From an uncultured Bacteroidota bacterium (GTDB lineage Bacteria > Bacteroidota > Bacteroidia > Bacteroidales > GWA2-32-17), in the NCBI GenBank assembly GCA_903837285.1, contig CAILUD010000001.1, positions 32,478 to 96,477 on the forward strand: 64,000 nt of DNA, read 5' to 3'. The stretch's first letter is position 1. Every line of letters begins with the position of its first letter. Positions 16,401 to 24,153 of the stretch are shown here, piece by piece. The position numbers and the translations under genes are program-made. The notes below the pieces were generated by a model. It saw only the letters and a program-made list of their open reading frames with translations, searched no databases and was not told where the DNA came from.

Positions 16401-18448
16401 AAATTAGTTACACCCGGTCCGGCAATTTGCAACCAATAGCCTGCTCCTGCTGATGGAAATGCTTGAAGTGTTGTTGACATTCCACATAAAGTGTCATCTG
16501 TTCCTGCATTTGAAATAGGTTGTTGTATAAATGTTATTTCAACTGTATCGAAATCTGTGCAGGAAGGGCCAAATGTTTCTTGCCATCTGATATTATATGT
16601 TCCATATTGAGATGCCGTAACATTACTTGAAGCTGAGCTGGCCAATGTGAAATTTAATGTCCCTGGTCCATTTATCAAAGTCCATAAACCCGCTCCAAAG
16701 CTAGGTGTAGAATTTAATGTATAAGTTGTTCCACAAATACTATCGTCAACTCCGGCATTTGCTATTGGAACAGGAAAAACTGTAATAGAGATATTGTCAC
16801 TTCCTATGCAGCCATTATTGTCTGAAACTGTATATGTAAGGTTATAGGTTCCAGTAATGGTGCAATTAAATATTGGATTTTGAATGTTTGCGGAATTTAT
16901 AAAGGTAGTATTTCCACTCCATAAATGCGAACTATAAGTTCCAGTTCCTCCAGTTGGATTGCCGTTTAATTGAAAATTTATACCTGCACATGCCTGTGCT
17001 GGATCTGGTGTTATATTAGCAGATACTTGTGTAACATTAATTACCATATTTTGTTGCCGATTACACCCATTTGAATCAGTAACTCTATAGGTTAAATTAT
17101 AAGTTCCTGGAGTATTTGTAGTGAAATAAGGAGTTTGAATATTTGTAGAACTTAACGGACCTGTATTGCCTGTCCATAAATGTGTTATAATTGTTCCGTC
17201 TCCTGGGGTTGGGTTGCCGTTAAGGAATAAAGTATCGCCTGGACAAACTTGTAAATTTGTGCCAGGTAAAATATTAATTGTTGGTCTAGCCCAAACTATA
17301 ATGTTAATTGTTCCAACACCTGCACAACCATTTGCATTTACAACAGTGTATGTTATTGTATGTGTTCCGGGGCCTGCAACTGAAGGGCTAAATTGACCAG
17401 TTGTAGTATTTGTTATTCCGGTTCCAGACCATAATCCACCGGGTGTTGCTGCAGTTAAATTAACTGGCAATGCGTTTGAGCAGAATGGTCCGACTGGTTG
17501 AATTGTTGCATCTGGATAAGGAACTATTAAAACCATCGCTGTTGTAATTATCGGAGCGTAATCACCATTAATTAAATCAACTGGTGGACCAGGAACATTT
17601 GGATCATCATAAGGGTTACAATAATTCCAGTTTCTTAAAGTTACTTCAAAAAATTGGTTTACTAATGCTGTGTTAGGTGAATATACCGGTAAACTTGTAT
17701 TATTTGGAGGTTGAGGGCCAAGAACTGGTCCTGTTGCCGGTACAACTGCGCCCCAGAATGGGTATGCGTGTGGGACTCCTCCAACTAAAACATTATTTAT
17801 TGTGTAATTTGTTCCGTATATCCATTGTGTCCATCTTGTAGGGTCGTTTGGATTATCAAGTTCTACTGGTGGAACACAATTCCATAAACTTACATCTTGA
17901 AATGTTACAGTACCGTCATTTCCAACACAAATAGGAAAAATAACAGGAGTAATCTCTAAATGTCCTCCATTGTGGTCGTCAGTATCCCAAACTGTTACAT
18001 TTTGTTGCTGAATAGAACTAGTGCATAAAACTCCGTTAACCATTAAAGTTGCTTCTGGTAAATAATTGCATAAAGGACCATTTTGCGGGTAAATATGTGT
18101 AATTGTGGCTTTCCATTCTCTAACAATGGGGCTTGGATTAGTGTTTATTGCAGCAACTATTTGAACAGGATTTCCATCGTCCCAGTTAAATTGAATATTT
18201 ACAGGCGTTCCATTGTTATTTACTCCTCTATATGTGACTTCCCAAACAACAGTTACGGGAGCACAAAGCTTGTCTGGTAAAATATCATTTGCTTTTGAAA
18301 CAATATTGCAGTCCTGAGAAAAAAGAAAGTTAGAATTTAATGAAAGTATAAAAAAAAGAAAAAAAGTCTTTAAAGTATGTTTAATAAAAAATGGTTGGAA
18401 TAGCTTCTTCATGCCAGTTTTTATTTTTATTATATTATACGACTTCAT
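13457..18448 (-). CDS. Giant PKD-repeat surface protein with CHU_C (T9SS type B) C-terminal domain
   Basis: 1663 aa from the ATG at 18446-18448. An internal ATG at 18412 (MKKLFQPFFIKHTLKTFF) gives a more normal signal peptide, and a -7-like TAACTTTA (reverse complement of 18454-18461) sits so close to the first ATG that the second may be the true start. Residues about 300-560 hold Ig-like units (PVGPFCSNALPVNLTAATPGG..., LQVCPGDTLFLNGNP...). Ten PKD domains follow (about residues 740-1560), each with a W-x-F-G-D-G-like core (WDFGDGTPI, WNFGDGSSA, WDFGDGGIS and so on); two cores vary (WQYSDGG, WYWGDGT). The end is a CHU_C domain: FPSAFSPNPSG...LTIYNRWGELIF...GDVTLIR. It is probably an adhesin or filament, exported by T9SS and held by the PorP/SprF encoded two genes downstream. 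Confidence 0.9.
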   Translation of the reverse strand: MKSYNIIKIKTGMKKLFQPFFIKHTLKTFFLFFILSLNSNFLFSQDCNIVSKANDILPDKLCAPVTVVWEVTYRGVNNNGTPVNIQFNWDDGNPVQIVAAINTNPSPIVREWKATITHIYPQNGPLCNYLPEATLMVNGVLCTSSIQQQNVTVWDTDDHNGGHLEITPVIFPICVGNDGTVTFQDVSLWNCVPPVELDNPNDPTRWTQWIYGTNYTINNVLVGGVPHAYPFWGAVVPATGPVLGPQPPNNTSLPVYSPNTALVNQFFEVTLRNWNYCNPYDDPNVPGPPVDLINGDYAPIITTAMVLIVPYPDATIQPVGPFCSNALPVNLTAATPGGLWSGTGITNTTTGQFSPSVAGPGTHTITYTVVNANGCAGVGTINIIVWARPTINILPGTNLQVCPGDTLFLNGNPTPGDGTIITHLWTGNTGPLSSTNIQTPYFTTNTPGTYNLTYRVTDSNGCNRQQNMVINVTQVSANITPDPAQACAGINFQLNGNPTGGTGTYSSHLWSGNTTFINSANIQNPIFNCTITGTYNLTYTVSDNNGCIGSDNISITVFPVPIANAGVDDSICGTTYTLNSTPSFGAGLWTLINGPGTLNFTLASSASSNVTASQYGTYNIRWQETFGPSCTDFDTVEITFIQQPISNAGTDDTLCGMSTTLQAFPSAGAGYWLQIAGPGVTNFGSTTTPITNISVNTFGMYSYQWHENNSNGCIDADTVNISFDVVPNPNFSPIDTSGCPPFSVTHTNSTIGGASYLWQYSDGGQSTNINPTHVFSNSGTTDIVYQIKLTATSTYGCKDSITHQLTVHPLPISNFLHNGVPSCSPVTVEFTNFSSGATNYVWDFGDGTPIIITNNPNHTFINSTTLIQYYEVKLIAFNSFGCPDTSTKYVTVYPDPNYTITVTPDTACHPANIQFITQPGASSYLWTFGDGTSQSAGFTINHPYANTGSNDQTFIIQLIGTSFFGCIDTSLSQVVIRPKPTAAISVQNSSGCSPATFNFTNNSTGATICKWYWGDGTNEIQNNTNISHSFINTTNIPLTIYISLVVYNSQGCSDSTSLPIVVYPGVQSIFIADTVGCSPISVQFQNQSYGAVTFNWNFNDGTTSTQTNPDHIFVNTTLIAINFNISLIASSVYGCNDTTVGQLTVYPKPTANLNMLQATGCTPFSAQFNNTSTGANTFNWNFGDNTTSASSSAIVNHIFTNITNNPVTYNTTLIISNSYNCRDSSSFSVTVNPEVNAIFIADTANCSPLNSQFTNLSMGAVSYQWNFGDGSSATQFQPTHNYINSTSTDQTFVATLIAYSAYGCSDTYSLNIQVWAKPNASFTVTPYTQILPNGTITIDNTSQLGPWNYNWNFGDGDTSIIIEPLNHTYNTFGQYNISLLVYSAHCSDLYIDSIVINAPTPIAAFSINEYGCEPLTIQFSNQSLYSSSYIWDFGDGGISHDKNPIYTYYNAGDYHVQLSVSGPGGQDSIGGGIVHVYEKPTALFTVTPTVVFIPDQAIECINNSVNADSYLWNFGDGNTSNLKDPTHKYTQEGEYTITLFVSTIHQCADTLTVFRAVVAKSAGQIDFPSAFSPNPSGSNGGHFNPGDYNNDVFHPVFVGVDSYELTIYNRWGELIFETKEPNIGWDGYYREQLCKQDVYVWKAKGKFIDGQSFFKAGDVTLIR

Positions 18449-18501
18449 GGTGCTAAAGTTAGTTGTTTATTTTACGTTTTTTAAATTGGCATTCAAATTT
18501 T

Positions 18502-18527
18502 TAATTTTGTAAAATGCTTTACCTTTA
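18502..18527 (+). promoter_or_regulatory. Candidate recG promoter elements
   Basis: TAATTTTG at 18502-18509 matches the Bacteroidota -7 consensus TAnnTTTG. A second near-match, TACCTTTA, lies at 18520-18527. No clear TTTG is found at the -33 position for either, so which one is used cannot be decided. Confidence 0.35.
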
Positions 18528-18544
18528 TCGCAATATTTAATTAA

Positions 18545-20647
18545 GTGTCTTCTATAAACGATAACATACAATTTGTTTCAGGAGTTGGTCCTAAAAGAGC
18601 AGAGCAAATTACTGCTGAATTAGGAATTAGTACAATTGAAGAAATGATGTACTATTTTCCTTATAAATATATAGATAGAACTAAAGTTTATAGTATTTCA
18701 GAAATTCATCCTGATTTACAGTATATTCAGCTGAGAGGTAGGATATTAGAGTTTAAGTATATTGGTGCTGGAAAAGGAAAACGATTGACTGCCAGATTTT
18801 ACGACAAGACTGGTGCCATCGAATTAGTTTGGTTTAAAGGTTTAACTTGGATTACAAAGACCTATAAAACAAATGTAGAATATGTAATTTTTGGTAAGCC
18901 AACACTTTTTAGCAATAATATTAATATTACTCATCCTGAAATTGAAGATGCAGTTAGATTTGAAAAAAGTTTAACTACATCTTTGCAGCCACAATATAGC
19001 GTTTCAGAAAAATTAAAAGCGCAATTTGTTACCTCGAAAACAATTAGGTTAATTCAAGAAAATATTTTCAAGCAATTTGTTTCACATATTCATGAAAGTT
19101 TACCAGATTTTCTTCTAGATAAATTAAAGCTTACTTCATTGAAAGATGCTCTTTTTCAAGCGCATTTTCCTCAATCACCTGAAAAATTAAGAAATGCACA
19201 ATTCAGGTTGAAATTTGAAGAACTTTTTTATATTCAAATTAACTTACTTAAACAAAAAGCATTTAGAAAGGGAAAGTCAAATTGTTTTGTTTTTAAAAAG
19301 GAGAAAGATAATTTAACCAAGCAACTATATAAAAACCTGCCATTTCAGCTTACTAATGCACAAATTAGAGTACTCGGAGAAATTCGAGTTGATTTTATCT
19401 CAGGTAAGCAAATGAACAGGCTTTTGCAAGGTGATGTAGGAAGTGGTAAAACTTTGGTTGCATTGTTATCAATGCTAATGGCTGTTGATAATGGGTTTCA
19501 GGCTTGCATCATGGCGCCGACAGAAATATTGGCAAATCAGCATTTTAAAACGATTTCAAGATTTTGCGGAGAGATAGGTGTTGTTGTTAGACTTTTAACT
19601 GGTTCAACAAAAAAATCAGTGCGAAAAGAATTGCATGAAAAGTTACAAAAAAATGAAGTGAATTTATTGATAGGCACTCACGCTCTAATTGAAGATGAAG
19701 TTAAATTCTCGAATTTGGGATTAGTGGTTATAGATGAACAGCACAGATTTGGTGTGGCGCAACGCGCTAGGCTTTGGCAGAAAAACGAAATTGAACCGCA
19801 TATTTTAGTAATGACAGCAACGCCAATCCCAAGAACCTTGGCTATGACTCTTTATGGCGATTTGGATATTTCTGTAATTGATGAACTGCCACCTGGAAGA
19901 AAGCCAATAAAAACAATGCATTTCTTCGAAAATTCAACATTAAGTGTATTTGGTTTTTTAAGAAAAGAAATTGCAAAAGGCAGGCAGGTTTATGTTGTTT
20001 TTCCATTAATAAAAGAATCTGAGAAATTAGATTATAAAGATTTAGAAGATGGATATGCAGGTTATAGTCGTGATTTTTCTCCACCAGAATATTTAATATC
20101 AGTTGTTCATGGAAAAATGAAACCTGCTGAGAAAGAAATTGCAATGAATCTTTTTGCTAAAGGGAAAGCTAATATTTTAATTTCAACAACTGTTATTGAG
20201 GTAGGAGTTGATGTTCCAAATGCATCAGTAATGGTAATCGAAAGTGCTGAGCGTTTTGGGTTATCTCAATTACACCAGTTGCGCGGTAGGGTTGGGAGAG
20301 GAGCAGATCAATCATATTGTATATTAATGTCTGGCGATAAACTTTCTAATGATGCACGAAAAAGACTAGAAATTATGGTCGAAACAAATAACGGTTTTGA
20401 AATTGCAGATAAAGATATGGAAATAAGAGGTCCCGGAGATATTGAAGGAACTCAACAAAGTGGTTTACCATTTCAATTAAAAATTGCCGATTTAGGAACT
20501 GATGGAAGAATTCTTCAAACTGCAAGACATGAAGCAGAAATGATTTTAAAACATGATTTATTTTTAAAATTACCTCAAAATCAAATAATAGTTAATCAGA
20601 TAAATAAACTTTCTAATAACGAAATCAACTGGAGTAGAATAAGTTAA
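18545..20647 (+). CDS. recG: ATP-dependent DNA helicase RecG
   Basis: 700 aa, normal RecG length, with a GTG start (GTGTCTTCT). RecG remodels stalled replication forks and Holliday junctions. The N-terminal wedge/OB domain includes FVSGVGPKRAEQITAELGIS and FPYKYIDRT (residues 10-45) and runs to about residue 160. Superfamily 2 helicase motifs are intact: Walker A LLQGDVGSGKTLVAL (near 295), motif Ia APTEILANQH, motif II VVIDEQHRFGVAQR (near 395), motif III MTATPIPRTLAMT, motif V TTVIEVGVDVPNA, and motif VI with the conserved LHQLRGRVGRG. The C-terminus carries the family sequence DMEIRGPGDIEGTQQSG followed by LPF. It is transcribed divergently from the PKD protein, with about 96 nt between the starts. 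Confidence 0.97.
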   Translation: MSSINDNIQFVSGVGPKRAEQITAELGISTIEEMMYYFPYKYIDRTKVYSISEIHPDLQYIQLRGRILEFKYIGAGKGKRLTARFYDKTGAIELVWFKGLTWITKTYKTNVEYVIFGKPTLFSNNINITHPEIEDAVRFEKSLTTSLQPQYSVSEKLKAQFVTSKTIRLIQENIFKQFVSHIHESLPDFLLDKLKLTSLKDALFQAHFPQSPEKLRNAQFRLKFEELFYIQINLLKQKAFRKGKSNCFVFKKEKDNLTKQLYKNLPFQLTNAQIRVLGEIRVDFISGKQMNRLLQGDVGSGKTLVALLSMLMAVDNGFQACIMAPTEILANQHFKTISRFCGEIGVVVRLLTGSTKKSVRKELHEKLQKNEVNLLIGTHALIEDEVKFSNLGLVVIDEQHRFGVAQRARLWQKNEIEPHILVMTATPIPRTLAMTLYGDLDISVIDELPPGRKPIKTMHFFENSTLSVFGFLRKEIAKGRQVYVVFPLIKESEKLDYKDLEDGYAGYSRDFSPPEYLISVVHGKMKPAEKEIAMNLFAKGKANILISTTVIEVGVDVPNASVMVIESAERFGLSQLHQLRGRVGRGADQSYCILMSGDKLSNDARKRLEIMVETNNGFEIADKDMEIRGPGDIEGTQQSGLPFQLKIADLGTDGRILQTARHEAEMILKHDLFLKLPQNQIIVNQINKLSNNEINWSRIS

Positions 20648-20714
20648 TTGCTTAGTCTATTTTACTCGTATGTTAAAAAATTATGTTTTATAGCATTTAA
20701 TTTATTTTTTTGTT

Positions 20715-20722
20715 TATTTTTG
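20715..20722 (+). promoter_or_regulatory. Candidate -7 element TATTTTTG
   Basis: This octamer fits TAnnTTTG and lies about 30 nt before the ATG of the DUF2271 protein. It is the same octamer as at the two giant genes, but here no TTTG stands 20 nt upstream. Confidence 0.4.
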
Positions 20723-20744
20723 TATCAATAATAATTTAAATTTT

Positions 20745-22274
20745 ATGCTTATGAAAAAGTCGATACTTTTTATTTCATTAACAGTTATGTTGTTTCTAGT
20801 TAAAACTGGAATTTCACAAACTGCAGGAACTTTAACTTTTACTTTTACTCAACCTCAACCAGGAACTGCAACAAAAAATGTTATAGCAGTTTGGATTGAA
20901 AATGGTTCTGGAACTTTTATAAAAACTAAATTTCGTTACTGGGGAAGTGGTAGTAACGATCATTTACCTACATGGGTAACTAAATCTGCTCAGAATGTTA
21001 CCGATGCTTCAACTGGAGCTACAAGAACTGCTACTACTACTCCTACTGCTTGGGGAACAAAAACTTTTACTTGGGACGCAAAAAATGTAAATGGTGCTGT
21101 AAATGGAAGTGTTGTAACAGATGGAGTTTATAAAATATGGATTGAAAGTGCGTATTCTCCATATCAGGATAATCCAAATGGAAACCATAATATGATTACA
21201 TCTTATAGTTTTAATAAGACTTCTGCTGCAGAATATTTAACTCCTGCAAATACTACTTTAATTACAGGAGTTATTATTGATTGGGTGCCTGTAAGTTCAG
21301 CTGTTGCACCAGTAGCTAGTTTTTCGGCAGCAAATACAACTATTTGTCAAAATAATTCAGTAACATTTACTGATCAAAGTACAAATATTCCTACTTCATG
21401 GGCATGGAATTTTGGTGATGGACAAACATCTACTTCTCAGAATCCAAGTCACACTTTTGCAACTGCTGGAACATATACTGTTGCTTTAACTGCTACAAAT
21501 ACTGGTGGTTCTAATACTTCAACTATGACAAATTATATTACAGTTAATGCTTCTGTAGTTCCTGCTGTAGGTATTTCTTCAAGTGCAACTACTGTTTGTC
21601 CAGGAACATCTGTTTTACTTACTGCAAATCCAACTAACGGCGGAACTCCTACTTATTCATGGACAGTAGATGGTTCTGTTGTTGGAACTGCAGATACATA
21701 TTCAGCAGTTTTTACAAATGGTCAGGCAGTTGTTTGTACTATGACTTCAAACGCAGCATGTGCAAGTACTACAACTGCAACATCTGCAACATTTAATACT
21801 GGTGTTTATACAGTTGCTCCTGTTACCATTACTGAAATAACTGGAAACTTAAATTCTAGCGCTACTTCGGGAAATCAATGGTTCGAACAATCAACTGGAA
21901 TTATTGTATCTGCTACAGGTGCATCATACACTCCAACTGCAACTGGTAATTACTATTCTATTGTTACGGATGCTAACGGCTGTAATGCAACTTCAAATGT
22001 TTTGAATTTTATATACACAGATGTAATTGAAAATTCTTTAAATTATCCAATAAGAGTATATCCAAATCCTTCTATTGGAATGGTTAATATTTCTTTTCAA
22101 AATTCAGTTAATGGTTTGCTAAAAATAGAAGATTATACAGGCAAAGTAGTTTATAATGAAAAAATAAATCAGAAAAATGGTTCAGCAATAACAATTGATA
22201 TGAGTGATTTTTCTAACGGAATATATTTTATAAATTTAGATAATCAGAAATATAAGATTATACTAAATAAGTAA
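20745..22274 (+). CDS. Secreted DUF2271 / PKD protein with T9SS type A sorting domain
   Basis: 509 aa. The Met at residue 3 (20751, MKKSILFISLTVMLFL) is an equally good start. After the signal peptide (cleavage near GISQ), residues about 25-180 match DUF2271: LTFTFTQPQPG, NVIAVWIENGSGTFIKT, YWGSGSNDHLPTW, and GVYKIWIESAYSPYQDNPNG. One PKD domain follows (VASFSAANTTICQ...WAWNFGDGQTSTSQNPSHTF, about 190-270), then two Ig-like segments. The end is a type A T9SS domain (YPIRVYPNPSIGMVNISFQ...FSNGIYFINL). DUF2271 proteins are secreted or periplasmic; the molecular role is not known to me. A 20-bp-stem terminator lies directly downstream. Confidence 0.88.
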   Translation: MLMKKSILFISLTVMLFLVKTGISQTAGTLTFTFTQPQPGTATKNVIAVWIENGSGTFIKTKFRYWGSGSNDHLPTWVTKSAQNVTDASTGATRTATTTPTAWGTKTFTWDAKNVNGAVNGSVVTDGVYKIWIESAYSPYQDNPNGNHNMITSYSFNKTSAAEYLTPANTTLITGVIIDWVPVSSAVAPVASFSAANTTICQNNSVTFTDQSTNIPTSWAWNFGDGQTSTSQNPSHTFATAGTYTVALTATNTGGSNTSTMTNYITVNASVVPAVGISSSATTVCPGTSVLLTANPTNGGTPTYSWTVDGSVVGTADTYSAVFTNGQAVVCTMTSNAACASTTTATSATFNTGVYTVAPVTITEITGNLNSSATSGNQWFEQSTGIIVSATGASYTPTATGNYYSIVTDANGCNATSNVLNFIYTDVIENSLNYPIRVYPNPSIGMVNISFQNSVNGLLKIEDYTGKVVYNEKINQKNGSAITIDMSDFSNGIYFINLDNQKYKIILNK

Positions 22275-22288
22275 ATTTAAGACATCTC

Positions 22289-22331
22289 ATTAATCAAAAA
22301 AGGTTGCCAATGGCAACCTTTTTTGATTAAT
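22289..22331. terminator. Bidirectional terminator, 20-bp perfect stem
   Basis: The arms 22289-22308 (ending AAAAAAGGTTGCC) and 22312-22331 (starting GGCAACCTTTTTT) are exact reverse complements with a 3-nt loop. A/T runs lie inside both arms, so it can end transcription of the DUF2271 gene on + and the cupredoxin gene on -. Confidence 0.9.
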
Positions 22332-22344
22332 GAAAAAAATAACA

Positions 22345-22941
22345 TTACTCAACTATAACTTTAGTAATATATGATTTTTTATCTGCGATTATTTCTAATA
22401 GATAAATGCCTTTAGGGTATGCAGAAAAGTCGATTTCGTCTGATAAGAATTGATTATAGACTATTTTTTCTCCTGTAATATTGTATATTGTTAAAATGCT
22501 ATTTAGATTATCTGTTTTAAAGTTAGTTTGAATTGATATTTTGCTATTTGTTGGATTTGGAAATGCTGCAAAAAAGTATTTATTATTAAAATTAATATTT
22601 TCACCAGCAACATTATTGACGTAAACTCTTCCTTTCATTCCCATAAAAGCATGGTTAGTGCAAACATAATAATGCATTCCAGCCGTTAATCCAGTAATTT
22701 GACCTCCAGTAAATGGAGTCGAAAAACCTTCTGGAAGCGCTGAAGTTCCATTTAAATTCCATGTAGTTTGACTAACTTCCACCGCATTATGTATTGAACC
22801 AAGTTGAAAAATTAATGTGTCTCCTAAGTTTAAACTAATACTATCTGGTGAAAAAACAAAACCAGAATTAATTATTGTTACTTTATTGCTAAATGCTACT
22901 CCGGAATAAAGTGCAAAAGCTATTAAAATTATTTTTTTCAT
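22345..22941 (-). CDS. Secreted cupredoxin with T9SS type A sorting domain
   Basis: 198 aa from the ATG at 22939-22941, chosen because MKKIILIAFALYSGVAFS is a clean signal peptide. An upstream in-frame start would overlap the previous gene and add a charged, unlikely leader. Residues 19-112 form a plastocyanin/amicyanin-like domain with all type 1 copper ligands visible: His51 (SIHNAVEV), Cys94 and His97 (YYVCTNHAFMGMKG), and Met100 or Met102. The C-terminal 70 residues are a T9SS type A domain (FFAAFPNPTNSKISIQTN...YPKGIYLLEI). It is probably a surface or extracellular electron carrier or copper protein. It begins 23 nt after the cupredoxin lipoprotein gene and is probably cotranscribed with it; the electron partner is unknown. 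Confidence 0.87.
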   Translation of the reverse strand: MKKIILIAFALYSGVAFSNKVTIINSGFVFSPDSISLNLGDTLIFQLGSIHNAVEVSQTTWNLNGTSALPEGFSTPFTGGQITGLTAGMHYYVCTNHAFMGMKGRVYVNNVAGENINFNNKYFFAAFPNPTNSKISIQTNFKTDNLNSILTIYNITGEKIVYNQFLSDEIDFSAYPKGIYLLEIIADKKSYITKVIVE

Positions 22942-22964
22942 TTGAAAATTGTTATTAATTATTA

Positions 22965-23288
22965 TTATTGAACGATTACTTTTCCTTTCATGTTGTTGTG
23001 ATAAATGCATCGGTATGGATATGTGCCAATTGTATTGAATGTATAAGAAAATGTTTGGTCTTTAGACATATCACCACTATTAAATATTAAACTATCGCTT
23101 GTTACAGAATGTGTTATCGATTCTTTATTCGTCCAAGTTAGTGTTGTGCCTTTTGTGATTGTAATAGAAGCCGGATCGAATGCAGAATTTATTATATAAA
23201 CTTCATTTGGTGATGTTGGTTTTTCTTTTTTACAGCTAGTAAAAATGATAATTAAAAACGCAAATAATAAAAAACTATATTTGTACAT
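22965..23288 (-). CDS. Cupredoxin (plastocyanin-like) lipoprotein
   Basis: 107 aa. The lipobox FTSC places the lipidated Cys at residue 19 (LIIIFTSCKKEKP), so the protein is membrane-anchored. Residues 29-107 are a minimal cupredoxin with copper ligands His60 (SITHSVTSD), Cys94, His97 and Met100 (YRCIYHNNMKGKV). The C-x2-H-x2-M spacing is that of amicyanin. The fold segment ITKGTTLTWTNKESITHSV is typical. It is the first gene of a two-gene unit with the T9SS-exported cupredoxin. A relay between a membrane-held and a surface-exposed copper protein is a reasonable inference but untested. Confidence 0.9.
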   Translation of the reverse strand: MYKYSFLLFAFLIIIFTSCKKEKPTSPNEVYIINSAFDPASITITKGTTLTWTNKESITHSVTSDSLIFNSGDMSKDQTFSYTFNTIGTYPYRCIYHNNMKGKVIVQ

Positions 23289-23778
23289 AAGATCTATAAT
23301 TTAGTAAATTAAATCAAAGATAATTAATTGAAATGCTTGAAACAAGTAATTAGGTATTAAAATAGTTAAATTAATTTAAAACACTTAATTTTGATAAAAA
23401 ATATTATGAATTATTGATGTAAAGGATTGTTATTTTTAATTATTAATCAAATCGAGGCGTGTATTGTGATGTATATTAGTACTATATGTATATTAGTGAA
23501 ATGAATAGATAGGATTAAAAAAATATTTGCAAAAGAAATAAAATTAACGTATTTTTGCTTGCGTAATTTGTTTTGTGGTAATATAAGAAATTGATATATA
23601 GGCAGATAAAGATAGCGAACATGTTGGGTTTTGATAAGTGTTTTTACTTGTTCTATGGTTGTAGTTCGTTAGTTTTTTGTTATAGACTAATAGTTATTCT
23701 GCTATGTGTTGATAACCAGTGTCTCAGTGAGCGTATCGTTATAGTAAATTAATTCAAAAATAAACAACAAGCAAAAAT
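23289..23778. other. Long intergenic region before the giant-gene cluster
   Basis: This 490-nt AT-rich region separates divergent genes. I see no coding frame, tRNA or recognised riboswitch. It contains a good promoter at 23526-23557, which leaves an untranslated leader of about 215 nt before the small gene at 23779. No strong hairpin was found in the leader. Confidence 0.6.
23526..23557 (+). promoter_or_regulatory. Promoter of the first giant-gene operon
   Basis: TTTG at 23526-23529, a 20-nt spacer, and TATTTTTG at 23550-23557 fit the Bacteroidota TTTG / TAnnTTTG pattern. CGTATTTTTGCTTG around the -7 element is identical to the sequence before the second giant gene, which has the same 20-nt spacer. 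Confidence 0.65.
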
Positions 23779-24120
23779 ATGAAAATTCAAATCTTTTTAA
23801 TTGCATTATTTTTAATGCCAATATTGACTTATTCTCAGCAAAATGAAGAAAAAAGTAATGTTTTAAAAAAAGAAACATCCGTAAAAACTGTTAAAAGAGC
23901 TGATTTAAATCAACTTCAGAATCAAAACACAAATCCATCTCAAATGATAAAACCATGCAGTGAGGCTGAAAGGATATCAAATGGTATTCCTGATGATTTT
24001 CCACGTTGTTTAAATACTGGTAACAAAAGACAAGACGAAGATAACTATTATAAGGCTCAAGAGGTATGGATTAAGAATAATCCTGAAAGATTTAAAAAAA
24101 TAAAAAATACCTCTTTGTAA
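23779..24120 (+). CDS. Small secreted protein of unknown function preceding the giant adhesin
   Basis: 113 aa. The signal peptide MKIQIFLIALFLMPILTYSQ is followed by a Lys/Gln/Asn-rich linker (residues 21-58) and a compact C-terminal part with two cysteines: PCSEAERISNGIPDDFPRCL, then NTGNKRQDEDNYYKAQEVWI and NPERFKKI. The pattern IPDDFPR...NTG...YYKAQEVWIKNNPE looks conserved rather than random, but I cannot name the family. The ATG of the giant gene lies 33 nt after its stop, so both are surely on one transcript. It might be a periplasmic partner of the giant protein, but nothing in the sequence proves this. Confidence 0.8.
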   Translation: MKIQIFLIALFLMPILTYSQQNEEKSNVLKKETSVKTVKRADLNQLQNQNTNPSQMIKPCSEAERISNGIPDDFPRCLNTGNKRQDEDNYYKAQEVWIKNNPERFKKIKNTSL

Positions 24121-24153
24121 ATTTAAAATATTATAACAAGAAACCAATTGAAC

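Noticed and set aside
13945..18280. Several open frames of 60-95 codons on both strands within the PKD gene
   Set aside because: They lie wholly within a continuous 1663-codon gene with clear domains and show no protein-like composition.
22942..23010. Upstream extension of the T9SS cupredoxin (MHLSQQHERKSN...)
   Set aside because: It would overlap the lipoprotein gene and put a charged 23-residue stretch before a clean signal peptide; the ATG at 22939-22941 is far better.
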